From: Saccharomyces paradoxus
Taxonomy: Eukaryota > Ascomycota > Saccharomycetes > Saccharomycetales > Saccharomycetaceae
Length of the DNA stretch: 64,000 nt
NCBI RefSeq assembly: GCF_002079055.1
Contig: NC_047498.1
Location: forward strand, 771,299 to 835,298
Reading direction: 5' to 3'
Shown: positions 22,824-32,799 of the stretch, in pieces
How the letters are laid out: each line of letters starts with the position of its first letter
Numbering within the stretch: the stretch's first letter is position 1
Position numbers and translations under genes: made by a program
The notes under the pieces: generated by a model
Seen by the model: the letters and a program-made list of their open reading frames with translations, nothing else
What the model was told of the DNA's origin: nothing
Database searches by the model: none

Positions 22824-24635
22824 ATGATACAATCAGACGAAGATAATTTAGACTCTTCTGAAACGACAGCATCAACGTCTTATAGTGCTACTTCATCCAC
22901 ATCATCCAGAGCTCAGCCAAGGGCATCCTTATTTTTGGAGAATCTTGATGACGCACATGGGAATCCTGATGCAGGCATAGAGATGGCTACTGTTGCCTAT
23001 GAGAACACAAGTAGAGGCCAAGGATTTGCCGTATATATAAACAATGAAAGATTTTCTCAAATAATGGGGGCATCCACAAGTTCTAGCTCGAGTAGCGCCT
23101 CGTCCTCTATTACACAATTTCACGATACCCATGATAATAATATACCAAGGAACACTACAGTAGGGCCAACTTCACTTCGACGAGATAATGAGGAAACCGC
23201 ACCATCAAGGAACGTAACTCCTTCACAAAACGTAGCGGTACGACCAGAAAGGGTAATAAATTCACCATCTTCGCAAAGATTAAGTTGCGCACTGACAATA
23301 TCAACTTCAGTTCTCATGGGAGAAGATGTTGAAGGAAGCCCTTTAGAGCAAGAACATAGTAGGGTCGTATCTTCATTGTACTCTTCTTTGGCGAATCGCG
23401 GGAACGACGAGCCAAAGAATGGGACACCACCACGTCCTACTTCATTTGAAGCTAATGAAACAGCGGAACACTCATTTTTTTCATACCATTATGACGATAC
23501 TTTAGAACCTGATGTTGAAGAAGCAGTCAGACTAACGAAGAATAAAAATTCCAATGTCAATTTTATAAGCTCAACTGGCGGTGAAGGTCACGGTGAGGTC
23601 CAAGATGGAGACAGAGATCAATATGAACTTGTGAGCGAATCGAAGTTTATACCACACAAATTAAAAATTCCTGAGAAGGCTGGATCAATAAAGTCATCGT
23701 CAAGTGATGATTCGCATTCGCTTGATGCACCAGCTACGTTGGCAAGGAGGATTAAAATTCCTCAGAGTCCGTCCTTAATCGGTAACATATTGATTCCTTC
23801 ACAGAATAGTGATAGTAGCAGCGAAAACTCCCCCAAAGACCATATAGGGCATAATAATCAAGAAAATTTTCATTCGACGTCTATGCGTAAGTCCTCTACA
23901 TCCTTGGAGGAAGAAGGTCCACCAATTGGAGTTCCTTCAATTCCCGTCTTAAGGAGTGTGTCAGGGTCAAGCAAATGGGCGAGGACGCCTTTACGCTTAG
24001 AATCTGGAAGTTCAACTAAATCTGACCCATTTTCACGCTATGAAGGACATAAGACGCCCTCTCCGTTAACCAAAATAAACAACAACAAAGATAAAGCGCT
24101 ACCAGAACATGGACAATTTCTTGTGTTAGCTCCAATTAAATCCCAAAGCTCAGAGTCATGCGCAGAACAGAACCCTATTATAGAAAAGCCAGCTCGAAGC
24201 ATACGACGAAAGAACAAAGAAAAGGCAGATATCAGGAAAGAAGACGGAGATGATGTTGGAAACATAGACCTGGAAGCAAGGATGCCAATTCAGCATATCG
24301 ACACCGCGTCCATCCATTCGTTTGATTCAGGTCAAAATGGATTCAAGGACGTTTACAGCATTGGAAGCATTATTGTGATCATCCTATGTTGTATTATGGT
24401 GCCACCGTTATTTTTTATTATTGGTTGCGGCTCAAGAAGCAAATTGGTTTCAGACTATAGATTAATGAGGTTGCTCATGAATAAAGAACACCGAGCGGCT
24501 TTGCTGCAAGGATTCATATGGGATGTCGATTTAAGGTGGTTCCGGATGTTTTGTCTGATCTTAGGGGCTGCCGAAACAGTGATTGTGATGGCCGGTATTG
24601 CTATCGGCTTTGCCGTGGGCATCACACGTGAATGA
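22824..24635 (+). CDS. BUD8: Bipolar bud-site selection protein (distal pole marker)
   Basis: Plasma-membrane landmark that marks the distal pole for bipolar budding in diploids and in filamentous growth. The 603 residues comprise a long Ser/Thr/Asn-rich, low-complexity N-terminal part (about 1-500, with runs such as STSSSSSSASSS), likely glycosylated and extracellular. Two hydrophobic segments follow near the C-terminus (about 513-534, SIIVIILCCIMVPPLFFIIG, and about 575-598, LILGAAETVIVMAGIAIGF) around a short cytosolic loop. Its length equals that of S. cerevisiae Bud8. Paralogue BUD9 is excluded by synteny. Confidence 0.95.
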   Translation: MIQSDEDNLDSSETTASTSYSATSSTSSRAQPRASLFLENLDDAHGNPDAGIEMATVAYENTSRGQGFAVYINNERFSQIMGASTSSSSSSASSSITQFHDTHDNNIPRNTTVGPTSLRRDNEETAPSRNVTPSQNVAVRPERVINSPSSQRLSCALTISTSVLMGEDVEGSPLEQEHSRVVSSLYSSLANRGNDEPKNGTPPRPTSFEANETAEHSFFSYHYDDTLEPDVEEAVRLTKNKNSNVNFISSTGGEGHGEVQDGDRDQYELVSESKFIPHKLKIPEKAGSIKSSSSDDSHSLDAPATLARRIKIPQSPSLIGNILIPSQNSDSSSENSPKDHIGHNNQENFHSTSMRKSSTSLEEEGPPIGVPSIPVLRSVSGSSKWARTPLRLESGSSTKSDPFSRYEGHKTPSPLTKINNNKDKALPEHGQFLVLAPIKSQSSESCAEQNPIIEKPARSIRRKNKEKADIRKEDGDDVGNIDLEARMPIQHIDTASIHSFDSGQNGFKDVYSIGSIIVIILCCIMVPPLFFIIGCGSRSKLVSDYRLMRLLMNKEHRAALLQGFIWDVDLRWFRMFCLILGAAETVIVMAGIAIGFAVGITRE

Positions 24636-24868
24636 TAAACTGTTTTACTTATTTTCCTTGTACAGAAAGTAGAAGGCTTGTAATAATATTGTTTATCAAA
24701 TAAGATAAAAAACAAAAAATTGTTTTGTCTCGTTAAAGCTATATATATATAAATAGGGGTCTTTCATTAATTTATATATATAAAGATATACTTGTGTACA
24801 TGTACCCGTAAGTAGCAAAAGAAACATGCATGAGGACATGGCCTAAATTATTATTCCGAGATACCCGT

Positions 24869-25876
24869 TTAAGCGGTAACTTTCTTTTCAATCAAGTCGA
24901 ATAGAGTGACAATATCGGCAGAGAATTTTCTGATACCTTCGGACAATTTTTCAGTGGCCATAGCATCCTCATTCAAATCAAATCTGAACTTAGATTCGTC
25001 GCTAATGTAAGAAATCTTGTCGCCGGCTTCCTTCTTAGCGGAGGCAGGGTCCAAAACTCTTGGGAAAGGTTCACTGCTGTTCATCAATTTGTCTAACAAA
25101 CCTGGAGAAATTGTTAGATAGTCGACACCAGCCAAATTTTTGATTTCGTCAGTGCTTCTGAAAGAAGCACCCATAACGATGGTCTTGTAACCGTACTTCT
25201 TATAGTAGTTGTAGATTTTCTTGACAGAGACAACACCTGGGTCGGCTTCACCCTCGTAGTCTTTACCAGTGCTGGCTTTGTACCAGTCTAAAATTCTACC
25301 AACGAATGGGGAGATCAAAGTGACTTGAGCTTCGGCACAGGCAACGGCTTGGACGAAGGAGAACAATAGAGTCAAGTTACAGTGGATACCGTCCTTTTCC
25401 TCCAATTCTTTGGCAGCTTGAATACCTTCCCAAGTGGAAGCGATTTTAATAAGAACTCTTTCCTTGGAGACACCTTCTTGTTCGTACAACTTAATGATGT
25501 GCCTAGCCTTTTCGATGGTAGCTTGAGTGTCGAAAGACAATCTAGCATCAACTTCGGTGGAGACTCTGCCTGGGACAATTTTCAAGATCTCCTTACCGAA
25601 TTCCACCAACAATCTGTCTACGGCACTTTCTACTTGCTCTTCGGTGGTCTTACCATGCTTCTTACCGTATTCCACGGCAACATTGATCAACTTGGCGTAA
25701 GTTGGTTGCTTGGCAGCAGCCAAGATCAATGATGGGTTAGTCGTGGAATCTTGAGGTTGAAACTTAGCAATGGAGCCGAAATCACCAGTGTCGGCGACAA
25801 CCACAGTACCGGAGGACTTCAATTGTTCTAAAGAGTTGTTAGCAACCTTTTGTTTCTTTTGAGCTGGTTCAGACAT
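24869..25876 (-). CDS. TAL1: Transaldolase
   Basis: Cytosolic enzyme of the non-oxidative pentose phosphate pathway. It moves a dihydroxyacetone unit from sedoheptulose 7-phosphate to glyceraldehyde 3-phosphate through a Schiff base on lysine, seen in [11 protein letters not shown] (about K144). The beta-barrel signature TTNPSLIL near residue 45 is also present. The ATG at 25876 ([10 protein letters not shown]) gives 335 residues, as in S. cerevisiae; an in-frame ATG three codons upstream is less likely. Codon use looks like that of a highly expressed gene. It is tail to tail with BUD8. Confidence 0.97.
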   Translation of the reverse strand: MSEPAQKKQKVANNSLEQLKSSGTVVVADTGDFGSIAKFQPQDSTTNPSLILAAAKQPTYAKLINVAVEYGKKHGKTTEEQVESAVDRLLVEFGKEILKIVPGRVSTEVDARLSFDTQATIEKARHIIKLYEQEGVSKERVLIKIASTWEGIQAAKELEEKDGIHCNLTLLFSFVQAVACAEAQVTLISPFVGRILDWYKASTGKDYEGEADPGVVSVKKIYNYYKKYGYKTIVMGASFRSTDEIKNLAGVDYLTISPGLLDKLMNSSEPFPRVLDPASAKKEAGDKISYISDESKFRFDLNEDAMATEKLSEGIRKFSADIVTLFDLIEKKVTA

Positions 25877-26592
25877 TATGTACACGTATATGTGATGAGT
25901 TCGAGAAGTTTTTTACTACCGTACTAAAGTTTACTTGAAAAATTATTTACTCGAGAAACAGGAAGCCAAGAAACAAGAAAAGAGGAAAACACGCGAGTTT
26001 GGAAACACTAAAGTACAAGCACACACACACGCACATATATATATATATATGTGTGTGTGCATATATATAGGAAGCCTGCGCATGTTAGTATATACGATTC
26101 GCTGGAAAAGGGGCCGTCGACCAAACGTGACTTGGCGAGTTGGACAAATTGGCCTCAATATGGCCTAATCAGTCATTTTTAGTTCCGCTTTATTCCCGCC
26201 ATCTTTCAGGCCACGAGGGTAGCTCATAACGCCGCGCTAATGCCGCCGTGCCACAGCAGTCAGCACCTTAGTGAAAACAGAAAGATAAATCGCAGCTGTT
26301 CCGCTAGCGATATATACGTATATATGTCTTCTTCAGGATGAATCATTTATTGAAGTTTCGGTTCTAGTTTTCGATTTAATTAGATTGTTCATTGAATCAT
26401 AATAAATATGTAAAAAATATATAGATTTGAAGCTGCCTCAAAAAAAGCACGGCTTCCTAGTGTACAGATGTATGTCGGATGAAAAAAAAATTTGAAAATG
26501 TGATATTGGGTCAATTCAATTGACTATGACTTGATGATGTTGCAAAAATTCCAAGAGAAAAAGTTTCCAGCACTTGATTATTGTTTTCCTCT
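25877..26592. other. TAL1 promoter and ILV5 3' region
   Basis: 716 bases. Bases 26019-26060 are an imperfect palindrome of CA, TA and GT repeats (listed separately). Around 26230-26300 the sequence is GC-richer, which suggests the upstream activating part of the TAL1 promoter. The half next to ILV5 is AT-rich and probably holds its polyadenylation signals. Confidence 0.6.
26019..26060. repeat. CA-TA-GT microsatellite palindrome
   Basis: (AC)n followed by GCAC, (AT)n and (GT)n, ending TGTGTGTGC. The two arms are reverse complements apart from small interruptions, so it can fold into a hairpin or cruciform. It lies about 145-185 bases upstream of the TAL1 start. Confidence 0.8.
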
Positions 26593-27780
26593 TTATTGGT
26601 TTTCTGGTCTCAACTTTCTGACTTCCTTGCCAACCTTCCAGATCTCCATGTTTCTGATGGTGTCTAATTCCTTTTCTAGCTTTTCTCTGTAGTCAGGTTG
26701 AGAGTTGAATTCCAAAGATCTCTTGGTTTCGGTACCGTTCTTGGTAGATTCGTACAAGTCTTGGAAGACAGGCTTCAAAGCGTTCTTGAAGATTGGGTAC
26801 CAGTCCAAAGCACCTCTTCTGGCGGTGGTGGAACAAGCATCGTACATGTAGTCCATACCGTACTTACCGATCAATGGGTATAGGGATTGGGTAGCTTCTT
26901 CGACGGTTTCGTTGAAGGCTTCGGATGGGGAGTGACCGTTTTCTCTCAAGACATCGTATTGAGCCAAGAACATACCGTGAATACCACCCATTAAACAACC
27001 TCTTTCACCGTACAAGTCAGAGTTGACTTCTCTTTCGAAAGTGGTTTGGTAAACGTAACCGGAACCAATGGCAACGGCCAAAGCTTGGGCCTTTTCGTGA
27101 GCCTTACCGGTAACATCGTTCCAGACGGCGTAAGAAGAGTTAATACCACGACCTTCCTTGAACAAAGATCTGACAGTTCTACCGGAACCCTTTGGAGCAA
27201 CCAAGATGACATCTAAGTCCTTTGGTGGTTCAACGTGGGTCAAGTCCTTGAAGACTGGGGAGAAACCGTGGGAGAAGTACAAAGTCTTACCCTTGGTCAA
27301 CAATGGCTTGATAGTAGACCAGGTTTCGGATTGAGCGGCATCGGACAACAAGTTCATAACGTAACTACCTCTCTTGATAGCATCTTCAACGGTGAACAAG
27401 TTTTGACCTGGAACCCAACCGTCTTCGATGGCAGCCTTCCAAGAAGCACCATCTTTACGGACACCAATGATGACGTTCAAACCGTTGTCTCTCAAGTTCA
27501 AACCTTGACCGTAACCTTGGGAACCGTAACCAATCAAAGCAAAAGTGTCGTTCTTGAAGTAGTCCAACAACTTTTCTCTTGGCCAGTCAGCTCTTTCGTA
27601 AACAGTTTCAACGGTACCACCGAAGTTGATTTGTTTCAAACCACGAGTAGTGATCATTGGCTTAACGAAACGGGCAGCTGGTCTGCTGTAAGCAGCAGCA
27701 CGGGTGGCCAAAGCAAAGGTTCTCTTAGCAGTGATGACACGGGAGTTGCAGATCAATCTGGCGGCTTGAGTTCTCAACAT
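26593..27780 (-). CDS. ILV5: Acetohydroxyacid reductoisomerase (ketol-acid reductoisomerase)
   Basis: Mitochondrial enzyme of valine, leucine and isoleucine synthesis. It isomerises and reduces acetohydroxyacids with NADPH, and in S. cerevisiae it also helps package mitochondrial DNA. The 395 residues start with a basic, hydroxylated import presequence (MLRTQAARLICNSRVITAKR). The Rossmann motif GYGSQGYGQGLNLRD lies near residue 115, and the C-terminal knotted domain contains EREVNSDLYGERGCLMGG and EEATQSLYPLIGKYGMDYMYDAC. Codon use is strongly biased, as in abundant proteins, which explains the long spurious antisense frames. It is divergent from ATG33. Confidence 0.98.
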   Translation of the reverse strand: MLRTQAARLICNSRVITAKRTFALATRAAAYSRPAARFVKPMITTRGLKQINFGGTVETVYERADWPREKLLDYFKNDTFALIGYGSQGYGQGLNLRDNGLNVIIGVRKDGASWKAAIEDGWVPGQNLFTVEDAIKRGSYVMNLLSDAAQSETWSTIKPLLTKGKTLYFSHGFSPVFKDLTHVEPPKDLDVILVAPKGSGRTVRSLFKEGRGINSSYAVWNDVTGKAHEKAQALAVAIGSGYVYQTTFEREVNSDLYGERGCLMGGIHGMFLAQYDVLRENGHSPSEAFNETVEEATQSLYPLIGKYGMDYMYDACSTTARRGALDWYPIFKNALKPVFQDLYESTKNGTETKRSLEFNSQPDYREKLEKELDTIRNMEIWKVGKEVRKLRPENQ

Positions 27781-27912
27781 ATTGTACTTTTACTTGTATT
27801 GCTGGTAGGGTAAAAAAATATAACTCCTAGGTCTAGGTTGTATATATGTTTTTGTCTTGCTTCTATTAAAGTAACAAACAAGAAAAGGGAAAAACTCAGG
27901 TGTAAAAGCCAT

Positions 27913-28117
27913 TGAGTCAGGTTAGGTCATCCCTTTTATACGAAATTTTTCAATTTTTTTTCCAAGATTCTTGTACGATTAATTATTTTTTTTGCGTCCT
28001 GCGGCGTGATGACAATTTCGCCTGCTGCAAGCTGAGCGGGAACGGGCTCAAATTTGGGCGCGCACTAATTGCCTAAGGCGGATGAGTCACTGACAGCAAC
28101 CGCAGAGCTCGTGACTC
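27913..28117. promoter_or_regulatory. Gcn4 sites upstream of ILV5
   Basis: TGAGTCA at 27913-27919 and 28083-28089, and TGACTC at 28112-28117, match the Gcn4 consensus TGASTCA or its core. They lie about 130-340 bases upstream of ILV5, which is under general amino-acid control. Confidence 0.8.
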
Positions 28118-28145
28118 CTACTGGGTAATATTGAGAGTAGTAGAC

Positions 28146-28155
28146 CCGGTACCGG
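28146..28155. promoter_or_regulatory. Leu3 binding site (UAS-LEU) of ILV5
   Basis: CCGGTACCGG is a perfect match to the Leu3 consensus CCGGNNCCGG, about 366 bases upstream of ILV5. Leu3 responds to alpha-isopropylmalate and is known to control ILV5. Confidence 0.85.
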
Positions 28156-28827
28156 AGGAGACCGCTATAACCGGATTGGATTATTGTCTCAGCGTCACAT
28201 CAGCGGCAACTAAGAAGTTTAACAGCAACCACGTTCATCGTTGGAACTAGCCTTATTGTCTTAGTAAGGTGCGGCGGATTCCGGGGCTTGATGTTCCACT
28301 TCTCACGGTAGAGTGGAAGAATAGACAGAGAAGGGTTATAATGTAAATTTCATAGCTTCCGGAGTGCTCATATTCATAGGAGTCTTCTCAGGGTCAATTC
28401 GATGAAGGGCTAAGTTATATGAAGGGTCCGTAGAGGAATTTCTTTTGTTAAATATGCTTGTTTTGATATTCCCGTCCTGCCCTTTGGATTGGCGGAGAGG
28501 GAATTTAGTGCTAGTTTGTGTATTGGTCCTGGAAATCAATAGGTGAAGCCTGCTTGAAAGCCGTAGGCTTTCCTCTGGCATTATTAGGTCTTGGCTACCA
28601 GCCTTTGCTATTATTCGAGTCTTTTGTACCTTACCGCCGGGTAAGAGAGAATTTAGGGATACAGAATCTAACAAAAACTAAATGGGTCAAGCACTATCCA
28701 AGATTAACTCCGTTTAATCCTTCTGTGAGAGGCAAAATGGTCTCTTGTTCACTTATAACTTTCTTATTCAAGTTAGTCCACCAATTTTTTATCTCACAAC
28801 ATCAAAGAAGTAAATAAATATAAAAAG

Positions 28828-29421
28828 ATGTCTGTTTGTTTAGCCATCACAAAAGGTATCGCAGTTTCTTCTATAGGCCTCTACTCTGGTCTTTTGGCTT
28901 CTGCTTCATTGATTACATCTACTACTCCACTGGAGGTTTTAACAGGATCTCTATCTCCCACTCTAGCCACTTTGAAAAATGCGGCTACTGCCTTGGGAGC
29001 CTTTGCATCGACTTTCTTTTGTGTAAGCTTTTTCGGTGCTCCTCCCTCACTAAGACACCCTTACTTATTATATGGTATGCTTGCAGCTCCATTATCTTCA
29101 TTCGTTCTGGGGTGCGCTTCCCACTACCAATCCAGAAAGTACAGTAAAGTATCTAAGGAATCTTCTTTATTTCCCGAAGACAGCAAACCAGTTGCTTCCG
29201 AGCTGAGCGATTCTATTATTGATTTGGGCGAGGACACCCATGCTCCAAAGAATAAGTTTCACGATGAGAAGCCTGCCCCTACTGCAGTATCAAAGCCGGC
29301 AGAGGCATTGCACACTGGTCCCCCAATCCATACTAAAAATCTAATCGCAGCAACTGCTATCGCTATTATTGGCTTTGTACAGGCCGTTATTGGTGTCTAC
29401 GGCGAAGGACAATTTATCTAG
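28828..29421 (+). CDS. ATG33: Mitochondrial outer-membrane mitophagy protein
   Basis: Fungal-specific outer-membrane protein needed for selective mitophagy, mainly in stationary phase (S. cerevisiae knowledge). The 197 residues have hydrophobic segments near 9-30, 50-70 and 75-95 and a final one at the C-terminus ([21 protein letters not shown]). A polar loop at about 100-165 is rich in Ser, Lys and acidic residues. It has the same length as the S. cerevisiae protein. The ATG follows an A-rich leader (ATAAAAAG). Confidence 0.94.
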   Translation: MSVCLAITKGIAVSSIGLYSGLLASASLITSTTPLEVLTGSLSPTLATLKNAATALGAFASTFFCVSFFGAPPSLRHPYLLYGMLAAPLSSFVLGCASHYQSRKYSKVSKESSLFPEDSKPVASELSDSIIDLGEDTHAPKNKFHDEKPAPTAVSKPAEALHTGPPIHTKNLIAATAIAIIGFVQAVIGVYGEGQFI

Positions 29422-29842
29422 TGGGTTTCTCGTTCACTTATTTATTTCTTTTACAAGAATCTTGTAACTGTTTGAATTCGACTCCCTTCTCTCCCCAAAA
29501 ATAAAGTGTGTAGTAAATTGCAGTTTTTTTATATATTCTTATGAGTTACTAAATATCAAAAAGATGGTGCGTTTAAAATTGCGCATACACACACGCATGT
29601 ACATGTATACATAATAATACATCATAATATACATATTTGGACGTGTTCTTGGCACTTAGTTTATTACTGTCACTGGCTTTTCTCACCCGGCCGACAGTCA
29701 GGCAAAAATTCGCATGTTAAAGTGAGAAATTAGAGAAAACAACATAGCTGAAAAAGTATTGGAAACAGTTCAATACGTGATTAAATATATAGCACGTCGC
29801 GCACAACCAGACGAAGCGGAGAATATTCTATATTAACAGTGC
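29422..29842. other. ATG33-RSC2 intergenic region
   Basis: 421 bases with a CA/TA-rich patch at about 29583-29635 and a CACCCGGCCGAC cluster at 29685-29696 that resembles, but does not match, a Reb1 site. No gene is seen. Confidence 0.5.
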
Positions 29843-32515
29843 ATGATGCCTGATGACAATGCAAACTCATCCACTCAAAGCTCAAGCGCGTTATACAAGG
29901 ACCTGAGGAAAGAATATGAATCTCTTTTCATTTTAAAGGAAGATTCCGGATTAGAAATTTCACCAATATTCAATGTCCTTCCACCAAAAAAGGATTATCC
30001 TGACTACTACGCAGTGATCAAGAACCCAGTATCTTTCAATACCTTAAAGAAACGTATTCCACACTATACAGACGCTCAACAGTTTATGAACGATGTTGTC
30101 CAGATTCCATGGAATGCCAAGACCTACAACACAAGAGATTCAGGAATTTACAAATACGCGTTAGTTCTTGAGAAATATTTAAAAGGTACAATCTATCCCA
30201 ACTTAAAAGAAAAATATCCGCAGTTAGTGTATCCTGATCTGGGTCCACTGCCCGATGAACCAGGTTATGAAGAGTTTCAACAGAAATTAAGAGAAAAGGC
30301 TGAAGAAATAGCGAGAGCTAATGCGGCCAGAGCTGATTCAAACTCTTCAATGAATCCTAACGAAGCAGCCAGAAGGTTAAGAAAGACCCGTGCGGCCTCA
30401 GTCAAAAGAGAATCTGAACCGGGAACCGATACAAATAATGATGAAGACTATGAAGCCACAGATATGGATATTGATAACTCCAAAGATGCTGATTTCCCCG
30501 ATTTGATAAGAAAGCCACTAATAAATATTAATCCTTATACTCGGAAACCATTAAGAGACAACAGGTCCACCACTCCATCTCACTCAGGCACCCCTCAGCC
30601 ATTGGGCCCAAGGCATAGGCAGGTTTCCAGGACTCAGGTAAAGCGCGGGAGACCACCAATCATCGACTTACCGTATATCCAAAGAATGAAAAATGTTATG
30701 AAAGTTTTAAAAAAGGAGGTGCTAGATAATGGAATTGGTCTAACAGATCTTTTTGAAAGATTGCCCGATAAACACAGGGATGCGAATTACTACATCATGA
30801 TTGCTAATCCAATTAGTCTTCAAGACATAAATAAAAAGGTAAAGACTCGTCGCTATAAAACATTCCAGGAGTTCCAAAATGATTTTAGTCTTATGCTAAC
30901 CAACTTTAGAATTTCACACAGAGGTGATCCTGAAAGTATAAAAATTTCAAATATCTTAGAAAAGACCTTTACTAGTTTGGCAAGATTCGAATTATCTAAA
31001 CCTGATAGAAGTTTCATTCCAGAAGGCGAGTTGAGATACCCTCTAGATGAAGTTACTGTAAATAATATATCATACCACGTGGGGGATTGGGCACTTCTTC
31101 GAAACCAAAATGACCCTCAAAAACCTATAGTGGGTCAAATATTCAGATTATGGAAGACTCCAGATGGGAAACAATGGTTAAACGCTTGTTGGTATTACAG
31201 ACCCGAACAAACTGTGCATAGAGTGGATAGACTATTCTACAAAAACGAAGTCATGAAAACAGGACAGTACCGTGATCATTTAGTGTCGAACTTAGTTGGG
31301 AAATGCTATGTAATTCATTTTACAAGATATCAACGTGGTAATCCCGACATGAAATTGGAGGGTCCGTTGTTCGTTTGCGAATTCCGTTATAATGAATCAG
31401 ATAAAATTTTCAACAAAATTAGAACTTGGAAGGCTTGTTTGCCAGAGGAAATTCGTGATTTAGACGAAGCTACCATTCCAGTAAATGGTAGAAAATTCTT
31501 CAAATATCCTTCCCCTATAAGACATCTACTGCCGGCTAATGCAACGCCCCATGATCGTGTTCCTGAGCCAACGATGGGTTCTCCTGACGCACCACCATTG
31601 GTTGGTGCCGTTTATATGAGACCTAAGATGCAGCGTGATGATTTGGGGGAATATGCAACTTCTGATGACTGCCCCAGGTATATTATCAGACCTAACGATT
31701 CTCCAGAGGAGGGCCAAGTGGATATAGAAACAGGTACCATCACCACAAACACGCCAACAGCAAATGCTCTCCCTAAAACAGGATACTCAAGTAGTAAACT
31801 GGCCAGTTTAAGATATAATAGGTCTTCTATGTCGTTAGACAACCAAAATGCTGTCGGCCAACAACAAATACCACTATCAAGAGTTGCTTCCCCTGGCGCG
31901 GGAGGCCCGCTTACCGTACAAGGTTTGAAGCAACACCAATTGCAAAGATTACAGCAGCAGCAACACCAATACCAACAACAGAAAAGATCTCAAGCATCAC
32001 GTTACAATATTCCAACCATTATCGATGATTTAACATCACAAGCATCAAGAGGTAACTTGGGAAATATAATGATCGACGCTGCCTCCTCGTTTGTTTTACC
32101 TATTTCGATAACAAAAAATGTAGATGTTTTACAGCGTACCGATCCGCATAGCCAAACCAAGAGATCTGGAAGAGAAGAGATGTTTCCATGGAAAAAAACA
32201 AAGGGTGAAATATTATGGTTCAGAGGACCTAGTGTAATAGTAAACGAACGAATAATAAATTCAGGAGACCCACACTTAGGTCTGCCACTGAATAGATGGT
32301 TCAGCACCAACAAGAAAAGAAAACTAGAATACGAAGAAGTAGAAGAAGCCATAGAAGATGTGACCGAAAAGGACAAAGAAGATGATGGCTTAGAGCCCGA
32401 CGTAGAAAATGAGAGAGAATCTTTGCCAGGCCCATTTGTCCTTGGATTAAGACCCTCGGCTAAGTTCACGGCGCACAGACTCTCATTGTTGCGGCCTCCT
32501 TCGCCATCTTCATGA
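29843..32515 (+). CDS. RSC2: RSC chromatin-remodelling complex subunit
   Basis: Subunit of the RSC nucleosome remodeller. The 890 residues show two bromodomains: the first at about 20-130 (PPKKDYPDYYAVIKNPVSF) and the second at about 280-385 (RDANYYIMIANPISLQDI). Between them lies an AT-hook (KRGRPPI, near 267), followed by a BAH domain (about 405-530, HVGDWALLRNQND) and a CT1-like region. There is a Gln-rich patch at about 690-715 (QRLQQQQHQYQQQ). The C-terminus is acidic and then basic. Length and synteny say RSC2, not its paralogue RSC1. Minus-strand ORFs inside it correspond to a dubious antisense frame. Confidence 0.97.
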   Translation: MMPDDNANSSTQSSSALYKDLRKEYESLFILKEDSGLEISPIFNVLPPKKDYPDYYAVIKNPVSFNTLKKRIPHYTDAQQFMNDVVQIPWNAKTYNTRDSGIYKYALVLEKYLKGTIYPNLKEKYPQLVYPDLGPLPDEPGYEEFQQKLREKAEEIARANAARADSNSSMNPNEAARRLRKTRAASVKRESEPGTDTNNDEDYEATDMDIDNSKDADFPDLIRKPLININPYTRKPLRDNRSTTPSHSGTPQPLGPRHRQVSRTQVKRGRPPIIDLPYIQRMKNVMKVLKKEVLDNGIGLTDLFERLPDKHRDANYYIMIANPISLQDINKKVKTRRYKTFQEFQNDFSLMLTNFRISHRGDPESIKISNILEKTFTSLARFELSKPDRSFIPEGELRYPLDEVTVNNISYHVGDWALLRNQNDPQKPIVGQIFRLWKTPDGKQWLNACWYYRPEQTVHRVDRLFYKNEVMKTGQYRDHLVSNLVGKCYVIHFTRYQRGNPDMKLEGPLFVCEFRYNESDKIFNKIRTWKACLPEEIRDLDEATIPVNGRKFFKYPSPIRHLLPANATPHDRVPEPTMGSPDAPPLVGAVYMRPKMQRDDLGEYATSDDCPRYIIRPNDSPEEGQVDIETGTITTNTPTANALPKTGYSSSKLASLRYNRSSMSLDNQNAVGQQQIPLSRVASPGAGGPLTVQGLKQHQLQRLQQQQHQYQQQKRSQASRYNIPTIIDDLTSQASRGNLGNIMIDAASSFVLPISITKNVDVLQRTDPHSQTKRSGREEMFPWKKTKGEILWFRGPSVIVNERIINSGDPHLGLPLNRWFSTNKKRKLEYEEVEEAIEDVTEKDKEDDGLEPDVENERESLPGPFVLGLRPSAKFTAHRLSLLRPPSPSS

Positions 32516-32579
32516 TCATCTTTATTGTAAAGGCGATTATAGCATTATTCTTCCCATCGCGTATTACCCTCCGCGAGCA

Positions 32580-32585
32580 GAGTCA
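32580..32585 (-). promoter_or_regulatory. Bas1/Gcn4 core site of ADE13
   Basis: GAGTCA on the plus strand (TGACTC on the minus) lies about 215 bases upstream of ADE13. TGACTC is the Bas1 core found in purine-synthesis promoters. The motif is short, so chance is possible. Confidence 0.55.
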
Positions 32586-32799
32586 AACTTCAAATAAAGC
32601 AGGAAATGAAATAAAACAGAAGTTATTATATAGAAGAAAGTCGTCTATAGATTTATTATCGTTGTATCAATAGTAGCCATATAAAACAATTACACTTTCA
32701 TTCGGAACATTTCAAGATTTCTTCCCCAAAGACCAAAGCATATCCAGTGTATTGCTACAACAAGAGCGAAACGAATTAAACTAACCGATTTAATATAAT

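Larger units (their letters stand above)
27781..28827. other. ILV5-ATG33 divergent promoter region
   Basis: 1,047 bases. The part next to ILV5 carries three Gcn4-type sites and one Leu3 site, listed separately. The part next to ATG33 contains overlapping open frames on both strands (28336-28674 minus, 28518-28817 plus) without recognisable homology, so I do not call them. Confidence 0.7.

Noticed and set aside
27235-27813. 192-codon plus-strand ORF antisense to ILV5
   Set aside because: It is a shadow of the strongly codon-biased ILV5 gene. The peptide is Val/Ser/Thr/Gln-rich with no family resemblance.
32002-32469. 155-codon minus-strand ORF inside RSC2
   Set aside because: It is fully antisense to RSC2 coding sequence and corresponds to the dubious YLR358C-type frame in S. 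cerevisiae.
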